Assembly (NCBI GenBank): GCA_024277815.1
Contig: JAJRUM010000019.1
Span: 62,001 to 126,000, forward strand
Reading direction: 5' to 3'
Source: Gammaproteobacteria bacterium
GTDB taxonomy: Bacteria; Pseudomonadota; Gammaproteobacteria; Xanthomonadales; SZUA-36
Length of the DNA: 64,000 nucleotides
The translations under genes were made by a program, and so were the position numbers. Shown piece after piece: positions 18,254 through 27,313 of the stretch. The notes under the pieces were generated by a model, which searched no databases, had not been told where the DNA came from, and saw only the letters and a list, made by a program, of their open reading frames with translations. Every line of letters starts with the position of its first letter. The first letter of the stretch is position 1.

Positions 18254-18950
18254 GTTCAAAAAGCTACTGGCTGCGGATCCCTGGAACCGGGATTCCGAGA
18301 CGCTGCGCGCGCGCAATTCAGCGCCGGAGTTCGAACAGGCCGCCGAAGAGGCGGAGGCATTTGAGCACAAATTACAAACAGCCTTACAGGTATCTCCACC
18401 TGTTGATTTACTCGCAGACATCAAGGCTATCAGCCAGCACCCCGTGCAACGGCGTAACTGGATGCCATTGGCTCTCGCAGCCAGCCTGCTGATTGCCGTT
18501 GGTGCCGTTGGCATGGTCTGGAAACAATCTCAGCAGTGGGACAGCGTCGAAGCCTATCTGGCGGAACATTACGCGCACGATGGTGATACTTTGCTCGGAC
18601 GGGCGGCCGGCAGCGTCTCAGAAGCAGACATCAGCAGGATCATGGCCAGCCTGAATGCTTCTGCCGGGCAACAACTCAAGGGCCAGATTAAATTCATCAA
18701 GTTCTGCCCGACACCCGAGGGCCGTGGGGCACACATGGTTGTCAGTACAGAACAAGGCCCCATGACCATCGTGTTCATGCCCGCAACCCAGGTGACCGAT
18801 GGCGAAATGGTCGAGTTTAACCAGATGCATGCCTACCTGGTGAATCTGGAACATGGCTCTGCCGCTATCATCGGCCGGCGCTCACAACCGGTAGAAAACC
18901 TCGAAGCACTGGTGAGGAACTCCCTCAGAACCGGCATGGTCGGCGCCTGA
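18234..18950 (+). CDS. DUF3379 membrane protein, probable anti-sigma factor
   Basis: A 238-residue protein with a cytoplasmic N-terminal region of about 75 residues (NFSEFKKLLAADPWNRD), one transmembrane helix (WMPLALAASLLIAVGAVGMVW, residues about 76-96) and a periplasmic C-terminal domain containing KFIKFCPTPEGRGAHMVV. This matches the DUF3379 family, whose genes habitually follow ECF sigma genes in marine Gammaproteobacteria. Membrane topology and overlap with the sigma gene support an anti-sigma role, but this is inference; the signal it senses is unknown. Confidence 0.85.
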   Translation: MSMNFSEFKKLLAADPWNRDSETLRARNSAPEFEQAAEEAEAFEHKLQTALQVSPPVDLLADIKAISQHPVQRRNWMPLALAASLLIAVGAVGMVWKQSQQWDSVEAYLAEHYAHDGDTLLGRAAGSVSEADISRIMASLNASAGQQLKGQIKFIKFCPTPEGRGAHMVVSTEQGPMTIVFMPATQVTDGEMVEFNQMHAYLVNLEHGSAAIIGRRSQPVENLEALVRNSLRTGMVGA

Positions 18951-19070
18951 ACCCGCACTGGCGCATCGTTCCACGATGTCGCTCACGGCCATTGTTCAAA
19001 TCTGTAAAAAAATGGTTTTTTTTGCACTTCCGGCACATGCTTCGAGCGTGAAATCTGCTATCTTCACTAC

Positions 19071-20051
19071 ATGAAACGTAAACTTTTTTTAGTGCTTCCG
19101 GCCGCTCTGGTGGTAATCGGTGGCAGCTTGATGTTCTGGTACAACCACGAACCAGGGCTTTTTGATCCGGTTGAGCGCGCCCACCTGCACGCACAGGCGC
19201 ATGGCCATGCAGAGGTTACCGGGGTAGCCACTACATCCGCCCTCATCGAAGTTGTAGACGGACTGCTGAACAAGCGCGGCGGATACCTGACGAACGATGT
19301 CATGCCACCGTGGGTTTTTCTGGATAACGTGCCCAACTGGGAGTTTGGCGCGTTGACACAGGTGCGCGACCTGGCGCGCGTCATGCGTAACGATTTCAGC
19401 CGCTCCCAGACCCAGTCGACTGAAGACCCGGATCTTTCTCAAGCAGACCCGCTGTTTCACTACTCCAATGACCGCTGGTTACTGCCGGCCACCGAAGGAA
19501 AGTACAAAGAAGGGATGCAGTACCTTGAGGCCTATCTGGCCCGCCTGTCAGACCCTGCCCAACCCAATGCACAGTTTTATGCCCGTGCAGATAATCTCAG
19601 CGAGTGGTTCGGCCTGGTTGAAAAACGCCTGGGTTCACTTTCGCAGCGTCTGTCGGCCAGCGTTGGACAGCAGCGCCTGAATACCGACCTGGCCGGTGAT
19701 ACAGCCGCCAGGCAGTCTACTGCATCGGCGAGTGACCAGGAGGTTAAGACATCCTGGTTTGAAATCGATGACGTGTTTTATGAATCTCGCGGCAGCACCT
19801 GGGCGTTGATCCATTTCCTGAAAGCCATGGAGGTGGACTTTCATGATGTGCTGCGCAAAAAAAATGCGCTGGTCAGTTTTCGCCAAATTATTCGTGAGCT
19901 TGAATCTACCCAGGAGCCGCTGCGGTCCCCGATGGTTCTGAACGGTAATAAGTTTGGGCTTTTCTCAAACCACTCACTGGTCATGGCAAATTATATTTCT
20001 CGCGCCAATGCTGCCATTATTGACTTGCGGTTCCTGTTGCAACAGGGCTGA
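19071..20051 (+). CDS. DUF2333 family protein
   Basis: A 326-residue protein with one N-terminal transmembrane/signal-anchor segment (LFLVLPAALVVIGGSLMFWY), then a soluble, probably periplasmic domain. The latter contains GGYLTNDVMPPWVFLDNVPNW and FYESRGSTWALIHFLKAMEVDF, segments I associate with the DUF2333 family of Proteobacteria, which has no established function. It is followed by the AmpD-type amidase gene 54 bp downstream, so a cell-envelope role is possible but unproven. Confidence 0.8.
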   Translation: MKRKLFLVLPAALVVIGGSLMFWYNHEPGLFDPVERAHLHAQAHGHAEVTGVATTSALIEVVDGLLNKRGGYLTNDVMPPWVFLDNVPNWEFGALTQVRDLARVMRNDFSRSQTQSTEDPDLSQADPLFHYSNDRWLLPATEGKYKEGMQYLEAYLARLSDPAQPNAQFYARADNLSEWFGLVEKRLGSLSQRLSASVGQQRLNTDLAGDTAARQSTASASDQEVKTSWFEIDDVFYESRGSTWALIHFLKAMEVDFHDVLRKKNALVSFRQIIRELESTQEPLRSPMVLNGNKFGLFSNHSLVMANYISRANAAIIDLRFLLQQG

Positions 20052-20105
20052 TAGCGAACACCCTGGATGCCAGCCGTTTTAGCACACGGGACAAGCAGAC
20101 ATATA

Positions 20106-20669
20106 ATGACGCCGGATATCCAGACCCGACACCTGTCTTACACGGAACGACTGGAAGCCCGTGAAGTTTCCAGCATTCGGCTGGCGGTTATCCACTGTAC
20201 CGAGCTTCCCGACTTCGACAGCGCGCGGGACTGGGGCGAGAAAATAGTTCATTCACAAAGCCGCACGGGCAATAGCGGGCATTTCTACATTGGGCGTGAC
20301 GGCTCGATTGAAGCATGGGTACCGCTGAACCGTATCGCCCACCATGTCAGGGGCTACAACGGTGAAAGCGTGGGTGTTGAGCTGGTTAACAGGGGCCGCT
20401 ACCCACACTGGTTTAGTGCTGAACACCAGCAAATGGGCGAGCCCTATCCACTTCCACAAATTCAGGCCCTGATGGCTTTGTTAAACAGCCTTGCAGTAAA
20501 ATTGCCGGGGCTGGAACAGCTTGCCGGGCATGAAGACCTGGATACCGGCCTGGTGGAGGCCGATGATGAACCGGGCCTGATGATCAGGCGCAAGCTGGAT
20601 CCCGGCCCTCTTTTTCCGTGGCAGGAAATCCTTGCCGGCACAACACTTAAACGTTTTATCAGCGGGTGA
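20106..20669 (+). CDS. ampD: N-acetylmuramoyl-L-alanine amidase, AmpD type
   Basis: A 187-residue Amidase_2 (zinc amidase) protein. Zinc ligands appear as His in VIHCTELPDFD, His in IAHHVRGYNG and the distal GHEDLDTG ... KLDPGPLFPW region. No signal peptide is seen, consistent with cytoplasmic AmpD that cleaves 1,6-anhydro-MurNAc peptides during wall recycling. ATG 20106 fits AmpD length (about 185); ATG 20067 would add 13 residues. It ends 3 bp before the LOG-family gene. Family is certain; AmpD versus another cytoplasmic amidase is likely but not certain. Confidence 0.85.
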   Translation: MTPDIQTRHLSYTERLEAREVSSIRLAVIHCTELPDFDSARDWGEKIVHSQSRTGNSGHFYIGRDGSIEAWVPLNRIAHHVRGYNGESVGVELVNRGRYPHWFSAEHQQMGEPYPLPQIQALMALLNSLAVKLPGLEQLAGHEDLDTGLVEADDEPGLMIRRKLDPGPLFPWQEILAGTTLKRFISG

Positions 20670-20672
20670 ACT

Positions 20673-21260
20673 GTGAAAATTAAAAAAATATGCGTCTACT
20701 GCGGTTCCAGTTCTGGAAAAAACCCGGCTTTCTCTCTGGCCGCAGCCTCCCTTGCAAGGGAAATGTGCAAAAGAAACATTGGTCTTATCTACGGTGGTGC
20801 GGCAGTGGGTGTGATGGGGGCTGTTGCTGACGCCGTACTTGAAGCCGGTGGCGAAGCGGTTGGCGTTATTCCCAAGAGTCTCGCGGTTAAAGAGGTAGCC
20901 CACCACAACCTCACGGAACTGCATGTGGTTGCTTCCATGCATGAACGCAAAGCCATGATGGCAGACCTTGCGGATGGTTTTATTGCCTTGCCCGGGGGCT
21001 GGGGCACGCTGGAAGAAATTTTTGAGATGCTGACCTGGGCCCAGCTTGGGTTTCACGAAAAACCCTGTGGGTTACTTAACACCAGCGACTACTATGACGG
21101 TCTTATCAGTTTTCTGGAAAACTCGTTTGAGCAACAGTTTGTCAATGAACTTTACCGCCCAATGTTGATTACGTCTCCTGAGCCGGTATCGTTACTGGAT
21201 CGTTTTGCCGGTTACCAGGCGCCAAAAGTTCGTAAGTGGGTCGCTGAAGACGAGCTGTAA
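20673..21260 (+). CDS. LOG-family (TIGR00730) nucleoside 5'-monophosphate phosphoribohydrolase
   Basis: This 195-residue Rossmann-fold protein carries the signature PGGWGTLEEIFE (PGGxGTxxE) and the start KICVYCGSSSGKNP. Together they define the LOG/YvdD family, which hydrolyses nucleoside monophosphates (including cytokinin nucleotides) to base and ribose 5-phosphate. It starts with GTG at 20673, 3 bp after the amidase stop. In bacteria the physiological substrate is often unclear. Confidence 0.92.
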   Translation: MKIKKICVYCGSSSGKNPAFSLAAASLAREMCKRNIGLIYGGAAVGVMGAVADAVLEAGGEAVGVIPKSLAVKEVAHHNLTELHVVASMHERKAMMADLADGFIALPGGWGTLEEIFEMLTWAQLGFHEKPCGLLNTSDYYDGLISFLENSFEQQFVNELYRPMLITSPEPVSLLDRFAGYQAPKVRKWVAEDEL

Positions 21261-21321
21261 ACACCACCGCAAAGTCGACATTTATCCCCTGCCAAAGGCG
21301 ATCGCAGCCGGGCTTTGATGT

Positions 21322-21675
21322 ATGATTGAATCCCCGTCTGACAAGGTGCCTGCCGTGAAACCAACCCCAACCCTGATCATTTTTGTGCTGGCACTTCTGG
21401 CTGCCGGGCCGGCGGTCGCAACGGAGTCCCGGGTGGACAGGCAAGCAAAGCTTGATGCCACTTGCGAAACAGCCCGACAGAAAAAACTGACACCAATGAG
21501 AGAACAGTTTGTCCGCGAATGCGTAGCTAATAAGGAGTTGCCCGGCGAAAAAGAATGTACCGCTTTTTACGCAGATTATGGTAATCGCATGGGCAACCGG
21601 GCCGCTTTGTTTTACGATTTGCCGGCCTGTGTCACAGCATTTGAATATAACCAGTCATCCCGTAGCTCAAACTAG
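21322..21675 (+). CDS. Small secreted protein of unknown function
   Basis: A 117-residue protein with a signal peptide (LIIFVLALLAAGPAVATES) and a mature part rich in charged residues. Four Cys (ATCET, RECVA, KECTA, PACVT) could form two disulfides in the periplasm. I do not recognise a family with confidence. It precedes the NnrS gene by 16 bp and may be co-transcribed with it. The N-terminal 12 residues before the hydrophobic core are long, so the true start may be a later codon (for example GTG near 21355). Confidence 0.6.
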   Translation: MIESPSDKVPAVKPTPTLIIFVLALLAAGPAVATESRVDRQAKLDATCETARQKKLTPMREQFVRECVANKELPGEKECTAFYADYGNRMGNRAALFYDLPACVTAFEYNQSSRSSN

Positions 21676-21691
21676 CCTTTTTGCATCAAAC

Positions 21692-22843
21692 ATGGCGGCA
21701 CGAACCCTGTTCAGTTACGCATTCCGGCCCTTTTTCCTGCTGGCTGCAGCCTATGCCATAACTGCCATCCTGCTCTGGGTGCTGACCCTGCATGGGGCGG
21801 GCCTGCCTGGAATCACACCCTGGTGGCATAGCCACGAACTGCTGGTGGGCTTTGCCCTGGCTGCCGTTGCAGGTTTCAGCCTGACAGCCGTGGCCAACTG
21901 GACCGGCCGACCGGCCGTACACGGAATACCGTTGGCCTGGCTGGTCTTTTTCTGGCTTGCCGGCCGGTTTGCGATGCTGCTTACGGGCTGGTTACCTGGT
22001 TACCTGGTCGCCATTCTGGATATGTTATTCCCCTTGTTGCTTTGCCTTTTGCTCGGTCGGGAGATCATTGCAGGCCGCAGCAAGCGGAACTATGTTCTGC
22101 TTGTCATTCTTGGCTTTCTGGCGGTGTTCAACAGCCTCTACCACCTGGGAGCCAACCAGTTGCTGGCTGGCGGTGAGCGCATTGCAATCTACCTGCTGGT
22201 ACATACCATCCTGCTGCTGGTTACTATCATCGCCGGGCGTATTGTGCCCGCCTTCACTGGTAACTGGCTGCGCTCCCAGGGACAAAGCACTTTACCGGTC
22301 AACCATGATCTCGTAAATCGTGCAGCGCTGCTACTAACCATCCTTGTGGGCCTGGCTGCCAGCTTTGCGCCAACACACGCCATCACGGGGACGCTGGCCC
22401 TGCTGGCTGCTGCCGTGCATGCTTTCAGGTTAGGCCGCTGGAAAGGCTTTGCGACCAATGCCAATCCGCTGCTGTTTGTGCTGCATACCGCCTACGCCTG
22501 GTTGCCGGTCGGCTATTTCCTGCTGGGCTGCTCGGTGTTCGGCTGGTTGTTTACACCAACCGCCGCGCTGCATGCCCTTACCATGGGTGCCATCGGCAGT
22601 ATCGTACTTGCCGTCATAACCCGTGTCAGCCTGGGGCACACCGGTCGACCACTGCACGCAACCAGAGCCACCATTTTTGCTTATTGGGTGTTGGCCACTG
22701 CCGTTATGGTACGGGTTCTTGGGCCCATGACGGGCGCAGGCTATTTGTTGGTTGTCGACCTGGCGGCGGCCGGGTGGGTTCTCACTTTCGTGCTTTTCCT
22801 GTGGATCTACTGGCCAATTTTAAGCCGCCCAAAACAGGCCTGA
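21692..22843 (+). CDS. NnrS family membrane protein
   Basis: A 383-residue polytopic membrane protein with about twelve hydrophobic helices and the NnrS signatures FRPFFLLAA, WHSHELLVGF and GRIVPAFTGNWLR. NnrS is a haem- and copper-containing inner-membrane protein associated with nitric-oxide stress resistance and denitrification clusters. ATG 21692 starts immediately before the FRPFF motif, as in homologues; the longer frame overlaps the upstream gene. No denitrification gene is nearby, so a general NO-stress role is the safest reading. Confidence 0.9.
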   Translation: MAARTLFSYAFRPFFLLAAAYAITAILLWVLTLHGAGLPGITPWWHSHELLVGFALAAVAGFSLTAVANWTGRPAVHGIPLAWLVFFWLAGRFAMLLTGWLPGYLVAILDMLFPLLLCLLLGREIIAGRSKRNYVLLVILGFLAVFNSLYHLGANQLLAGGERIAIYLLVHTILLLVTIIAGRIVPAFTGNWLRSQGQSTLPVNHDLVNRAALLLTILVGLAASFAPTHAITGTLALLAAAVHAFRLGRWKGFATNANPLLFVLHTAYAWLPVGYFLLGCSVFGWLFTPTAALHALTMGAIGSIVLAVITRVSLGHTGRPLHATRATIFAYWVLATAVMVRVLGPMTGAGYLLVVDLAAAGWVLTFVLFLWIYWPILSRPKQA

Positions 22844-22856
22844 CCAGGCGCCGGGT

Positions 22857-24107
22857 TTACTCGGCATGCAGTGCGCGGATGGGGTCCAGTGCCGCCGCCT
22901 GACGGGCCGGATACCAGCCAAACACCACGCCCGTTATCAGGCAGATGCTCACTGACAATACAATGGCCAGCAGAGACCAGCCAGCGGGCCAGCCAGCGAA
23001 CTGCTGAATAACAAACGCCAACCCCAAACCAAAGAAAATCCCGATAAAGGCTCCAAGCGCGGCCACCGTCGCTGACTCCACCAAAAACTGTACCTGGATA
23101 TCCCGCTTGCGGGCACCAAGAGCGCGCAGCAGTCCGATTTCCTGGGTGCGCTCAAGTACCGTTGCCAGCATGATGTTCATGATTCCAATACCACCCACCA
23201 ACAGTGAAATACCCGCGATGGCCGACATGACAATGGTAAAAATCTGCTGGGTTTGTTGCTGCTGCTTCAACAGCGCTGCAGGCACGATGATGTTGTAATC
23301 TTTTTCATCTCCGTGACGCCGGGAAAGCAGATGATTGACCGTCAGTGCGGATTGTTGCGGGTCGGCCTTTTTGTCCAGTCTCAGCCTGATTGAATCGAGT
23401 TCACTTTCAAGGGACTCAAACTTCAATCGCTTAAGTGCTGTTTCCAGGGGGATAAATACACGGTTGCGGTCGCCACCCAGGCTGACCCCTTCGAATGCCT
23501 TCTTGCCCAGGTCGCGGTCTTCAAGAACACCGATGACTGCCACCCAAAGGTGGTTTATTTTCACTCTCTGCCCCAGTGGACTGCCCTCAGGAAACAGGTT
23601 CCGGGCCGCCCGCGCACCGAGAACCGCCACCTGCGCATAATACTTGTTGTCCGCTGCACTGATCTGCCGGCCTTCTGCAATCTTCAGGCTGGCCAGATCG
23701 AAATACTCGGGAGATACCGCCAGCACTTCAGCGTCCGATGATGCGTGGCTTGAGAACAGACTCCAGGTTTTTATCTTTTTCTCCGCGCTGACACCCTCAA
23801 CCCCGGGCAGGGTCTGCAGAACAGCGCGTACATCACCTTGTGACAACCCGACACTGTGCTTGCGAACCTCCTTGAGGGTGTCCTCATCAAAGTCGCGGGA
23901 CTCAACCAGCACATTGCGCAGACCCATGGACTCGATCAGTCGTAACGCCTCCTGTTTGGCTCCCTCGCCGATACTCAGCATGGCGATGACCGCGCCGACA
24001 CCGAAAACCATGCCCAGCAAGGTCAACGCAGTGCGTAATTTATGCTGCCGCAACTGCTCAATGGCGTGCCACAGGTCCTCGGTCCCCAGCCCATGCAAAA
24101 GATTCAA
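22857..24107 (-). CDS. MacB-like ABC transporter permease (FtsX domain)
   Basis: The 416-residue permease has an N-terminal membrane segment (LRTALTLLGMVFGVGAVIAML), a large periplasmic MacB_PCD domain and three C-terminal helices in an FtsX domain (AGISLLVGGIGIMNIMLATV, ERTQEIGLLRALGARKRDI). MacB-type pumps work as mechanotransmitters, pushing substrates from the periplasm through a TolC duct. I start it at TTG 24107, because AGGAG lies 8 bp upstream and the TTG overlaps the upstream stop as TTGA. It is the last gene of a five-gene operon with ATPase and three adaptor genes. Confidence 0.9.
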   Translation of the reverse strand: MNLLHGLGTEDLWHAIEQLRQHKLRTALTLLGMVFGVGAVIAMLSIGEGAKQEALRLIESMGLRNVLVESRDFDEDTLKEVRKHSVGLSQGDVRAVLQTLPGVEGVSAEKKIKTWSLFSSHASSDAEVLAVSPEYFDLASLKIAEGRQISAADNKYYAQVAVLGARAARNLFPEGSPLGQRVKINHLWVAVIGVLEDRDLGKKAFEGVSLGGDRNRVFIPLETALKRLKFESLESELDSIRLRLDKKADPQQSALTVNHLLSRRHGDEKDYNIIVPAALLKQQQQTQQIFTIVMSAIAGISLLVGGIGIMNIMLATVLERTQEIGLLRALGARKRDIQVQFLVESATVAALGAFIGIFFGLGLAFVIQQFAGWPAGWSLLAIVLSVSICLITGVVFGWYPARQAAALDPIRALHAE

Positions 24108-25312
24108 GTGCGGCGCTCCTCGCCTGGCGCTTCTGCCGGCGGGAAAAGTGCTATTTCCGAACCTTTTTCCAGGCCACTGATAATCTGTGAACGGTTGGCA
24201 CCCCGCAAACCAAGCTTGATTTCCTGCCTTCGCAGCTTGCTGCCTTTGCGAACCAGCACCCAATCTCCGTTGCTATCTGAAAATACGGCCTGGTTGGGTA
24301 CAAAAATGGTGTCTTCGACACGGTTAATAGCAATGACCGCAGTGACCTGGCTCTCAGGCCGGATCCAGGCCGGGTCAGCCGTATCCAGCGTCACAATAAC
24401 TGTGAAATACTTGACCGGGCTGTCCCTCTCGATGGGGGATGCGGTCGCGCTGATTTTACTGACCGTTCCCTGCAAAGGCCGATCGGGGAAAGCATCAATG
24501 GTCACCACGGCCGGTTGGCCCCTGACAATTCCGACCGCTTCTGTTTCCAGCACCTGCAAAACAGCCTCCATTTTCTCCAGCTTGGGTATGCTGGCTATCT
24601 TGTTGCCTGGAAACACGGTGCTGCCGACACCTACCTTCTGTCCATACCAGGTTTTTTCGTAAACAAAAAAGCCGTCATGCGGCGCCTGAATCTCCGAGTT
24701 CTTCAGCTGTGCCTGGTGCTCCTGAAATTTGGATTCCTGGGTTTCCCTGGCGGCCTGAAGCACAGCCTCTTCCGCGCCTTCGCGGGCCCGGTAGGTGCCC
24801 TTTTTACCTTCCAGGTGCTGTGAACGGTAGTCCAGCAGTTCCTTGTCCCGCATGGCATCGATAATCTCAAAGCGGGAGTAAGCAAGCTCGCTGTCAACCG
24901 AAAACTCTTCCGCCATACCCTTTTCAATATCCACCAACTCCTGCTCATTGCCAAGCTCTCCCAGTTGACGCTCGAGTTCCCGCTGTTTGGCCAGCACCTG
25001 AATGTCCACTTTGCTCAGCTCAATGCCAACATCCCGCGCCCCGCGCTCAGCGGATGAAGCATCAAAGCGAGCGACCAGTTCGCCGGCCTTCACCCAGCGG
25101 TTATCCGCTACCATCCACTCGATAGTGCGAGGGTTTCTGCTGCCTGGTGGCGGCTTTATCGGTGTGGACTCAGCAGCCCGCAGCTCCCCATCGGCATAAA
25201 GTACGATCTCAAACAGGCCACTACCCACCACCACAGTTTCAACGCCATCAGTTGTAGCCCCGCCACATGAGGAGAGTGCGAAAACAAGCATCATAACCGC
25301 GAGCCTTCTCAT
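24104..25312 (-). CDS. HlyD/MacA-like periplasmic adaptor, lipoprotein (third of three)
   Basis: A 402-residue membrane-fusion protein with a lipobox (VFALSSCGG), a lipoyl half-motif (WMVADNRWVKAGELVARFD), a coiled-coil hairpin (residues about 95-195) and beta-barrel plus membrane-proximal domains (VFSDSNGDWVLVRKGSKLRR). It is the only one of the three adaptors with this complete C-terminal domain, so it is the best MacA equivalent. It overlaps the gene before it by 4 bp (ATGA) and the permease gene by 4 bp. Confidence 0.88.
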   Translation of the reverse strand: MRRLAVMMLVFALSSCGGATTDGVETVVVGSGLFEIVLYADGELRAAESTPIKPPPGSRNPRTIEWMVADNRWVKAGELVARFDASSAERGARDVGIELSKVDIQVLAKQRELERQLGELGNEQELVDIEKGMAEEFSVDSELAYSRFEIIDAMRDKELLDYRSQHLEGKKGTYRAREGAEEAVLQAARETQESKFQEHQAQLKNSEIQAPHDGFFVYEKTWYGQKVGVGSTVFPGNKIASIPKLEKMEAVLQVLETEAVGIVRGQPAVVTIDAFPDRPLQGTVSKISATASPIERDSPVKYFTVIVTLDTADPAWIRPESQVTAVIAINRVEDTIFVPNQAVFSDSNGDWVLVRKGSKLRRQEIKLGLRGANRSQIISGLEKGSEIALFPPAEAPGEERRT

Positions 25313-26340
25313 GGCTCCGCCCCGGCATCCTTCTGCAGGTATATCTCCGCTGACACGCTCATACCCGGACGCATGATTGCCAAATCCGGATTTTTCATGC
25401 TGACCGTGGCATCAAAGATGCGTGCCGGCTGACTTCTGGAGCGGGTATGTATCACTGATGCGAGCTCAGTGAGCTCACCGTAAAACTGATCGTCAGGCGC
25501 GGCATCAACCACAAACTTAACGGTTTGCCCAACAGCGATGCGGGCAGACTCCCGCTCCGGAACCTCCAGATGAACCTGGAGCTGAGACAGATCAGGCAAC
25601 TCCATCACTCTGCGGCCCATCCAGACGTTGTCTCCGACCTCATGTTTAGAGTTTCTGCGGTCAACCGTGTAGATAACCACACCATCACCCGCCGCCTTGA
25701 TGGTCATCGAGTCAGCCGAGGCCTGGAACTGTGCCACTTCGCTTTCAAGGACAGCAGCCTCGCGCTTGAGTATGGTCAGTTCTGTGTCCTGGACGCGTTG
25801 TTCTTTCTGCAGTTCTGCCTCTCTCAGTTCCAGGGTTAATTCTGCCTGTTGTAACAGTAGTTTGTATTTCTTGTAGTCCCGACTGGCCAACAGGTCCACT
25901 GGTATGTCTGCTTTCAAGCGAGCCTTAGCCAGTGCGGCTATTGCCTCCTCCCGCTTGAGGCGCAATTCGGCCATCACCTCCCGGGCAACAATTTGCTGTT
26001 TCTCCAGCTGCTTTTGTTTCTCATTCAAGGCATTGCTCTTGTCCCGTAGCTGGGTCATCAACTCCTGGGGGTCAAACCTCAGTATCGGTGTGCCCGCTTT
26101 CACCTCACGGCCCTCGGGTGCCATGAAAGAAATTGTATACTGCCAGATATTGGGTACTGCCGGCGGACCGAAAAAAGCCGAACTTGCTGACTCAATCTCC
26201 CCGGTAACCCGGATAACCTCGCTGTCCTGGCCCGGTGCTGTGCCGGCATTCTGATCTTCCACAGAACACGCAGCCAAAAACATCATGATGACAGACAGGG
26301 CCATCCGCCCCGGCTTGCCCGCGCGCGCACTCATTTCCAT
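25309..26340 (-). CDS. HlyD-like periplasmic adaptor, lipoprotein (second of three)
   Basis: A 343-residue adaptor with a lipobox (MMFLAACSVE), a lipoyl segment (MAPEGREVKAGTPILRFD), a long charged coiled coil (about residues 85-190) and a beta-barrel domain (LSQLQVHLEVPERE). The C-terminal membrane-proximal domain is short or absent. Start ATG 26340 lies 13 bp after the upstream stop; the ribosome-binding site is weak. It probably partners the flanking adaptors in one exporter, since all five genes are contiguous. Confidence 0.85.
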   Translation of the reverse strand: MEMSARAGKPGRMALSVIMMFLAACSVEDQNAGTAPGQDSEVIRVTGEIESASSAFFGPPAVPNIWQYTISFMAPEGREVKAGTPILRFDPQELMTQLRDKSNALNEKQKQLEKQQIVAREVMAELRLKREEAIAALAKARLKADIPVDLLASRDYKKYKLLLQQAELTLELREAELQKEQRVQDTELTILKREAAVLESEVAQFQASADSMTIKAAGDGVVIYTVDRRNSKHEVGDNVWMGRRVMELPDLSQLQVHLEVPERESARIAVGQTVKFVVDAAPDDQFYGELTELASVIHTRSRSQPARIFDATVSMKNPDLAIMRPGMSVSAEIYLQKDAGAEP

Positions 26341-26353
26341 ATCCAGAGTAGAT

Positions 26354-27313
26354 TCATGTGCGCGGCCCCACCAATACACTCATGCCCGGAAGCAGTTGCG
26401 GGATGTTGGCAGACTCAAACAGTACAACGGCCTCGAAATACAATGCCTTGCCCCATTCCGGCCGCTTTGCTCCACTGTCAGAGATGGAATCCAGTCGACC
26501 TTCAAGCTTCCGGCCGGGTAAGGCATCAAGCCAGATGTTAACCGCCTCTCCGGGACTGATCCGGGGCCGGTCAATGCCGTTTATCCAGATACGCACAGCC
26601 AGCTCCGAAGTGTCAGCTATCTGGGCAACCCGAAAACTGGTCTGAACCGTATCACCCTCCTGAAACTTGGTCCTGTTCCACGGGTGTTTGCCATAGATGA
26701 TGAAGCCGGGCTGGGTCGCGCGGACAATGAAAGATTCAAGCATCTGACTCCAGAACCCATGCTGGCTCTCCATTTTTTGAGTATCCAGCTCAGCCTGCCG
26801 ATTTCGCTCTTGAAGCGCTTCTTGCTTGTCCTTGCGTTGTTCCCCGGCATCTTCGAGCGCTTTGATGGCTTTCTCTTTGGTCAGTTTGTTTTCTGAATAT
26901 TCCAGCTTGCCAATCAAGCCTTCCGGCAGGTCGGCTTTAAGCACGGCCAATTCCAGACTGACCCGGGCCTGCTTAAGCTGATAGTTCGCCTGTGTCAGCT
27001 CTTTTTCAATTTTTGCAATATCGCGTTCAGTTTTTGCGCGCTCTGTCCGCTGCGCCTCCAGTTGCTGTTGCAACTGCCTGGCTACCTCTGAACCATCAAA
27101 CTCGACCACCACATCGCCTTCCTGTACCCGGCTGCCCTCCGGCAACATCATACTGATACGCGCTTGCCAGTTATTCGTCAGCGGCACGAACACCTCCTGT
27201 GCCTGCTGCGAATAAACCTCACCGGTAAACAACATTTCATTGCTTTGTGCGGTCACCAACAACGGCAGCAACAGCCCGGCGAACAGTGTGCCTATTGAGC
27301 GATTACGCTGCAT
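26354..27313 (-). CDS. HlyD-like periplasmic adaptor (first of three)
   Basis: A 319-residue protein with an N-terminal signal/anchor (LFAGLLLPLLVTAQS) and no lipobox Cys. It has the lipoyl segment MLPEGSRVQEGDVVVEFDGS, a coiled coil (about residues 75-175, QQQLEAQRTERAKTERDI) and a barrel domain (ELAVRIWINGIDRPRISPGE). It overlaps the ATPase gene by 11 bp. Its difference in anchoring from the two lipoprotein adaptors suggests specialised rather than redundant roles. Confidence 0.85.
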   Translation of the reverse strand: MQRNRSIGTLFAGLLLPLLVTAQSNEMLFTGEVYSQQAQEVFVPLTNNWQARISMMLPEGSRVQEGDVVVEFDGSEVARQLQQQLEAQRTERAKTERDIAKIEKELTQANYQLKQARVSLELAVLKADLPEGLIGKLEYSENKLTKEKAIKALEDAGEQRKDKQEALQERNRQAELDTQKMESQHGFWSQMLESFIVRATQPGFIIYGKHPWNRTKFQEGDTVQTSFRVAQIADTSELAVRIWINGIDRPRISPGEAVNIWLDALPGRKLEGRLDSISDSGAKRPEWGKALYFEAVVLFESANIPQLLPGMSVLVGPRT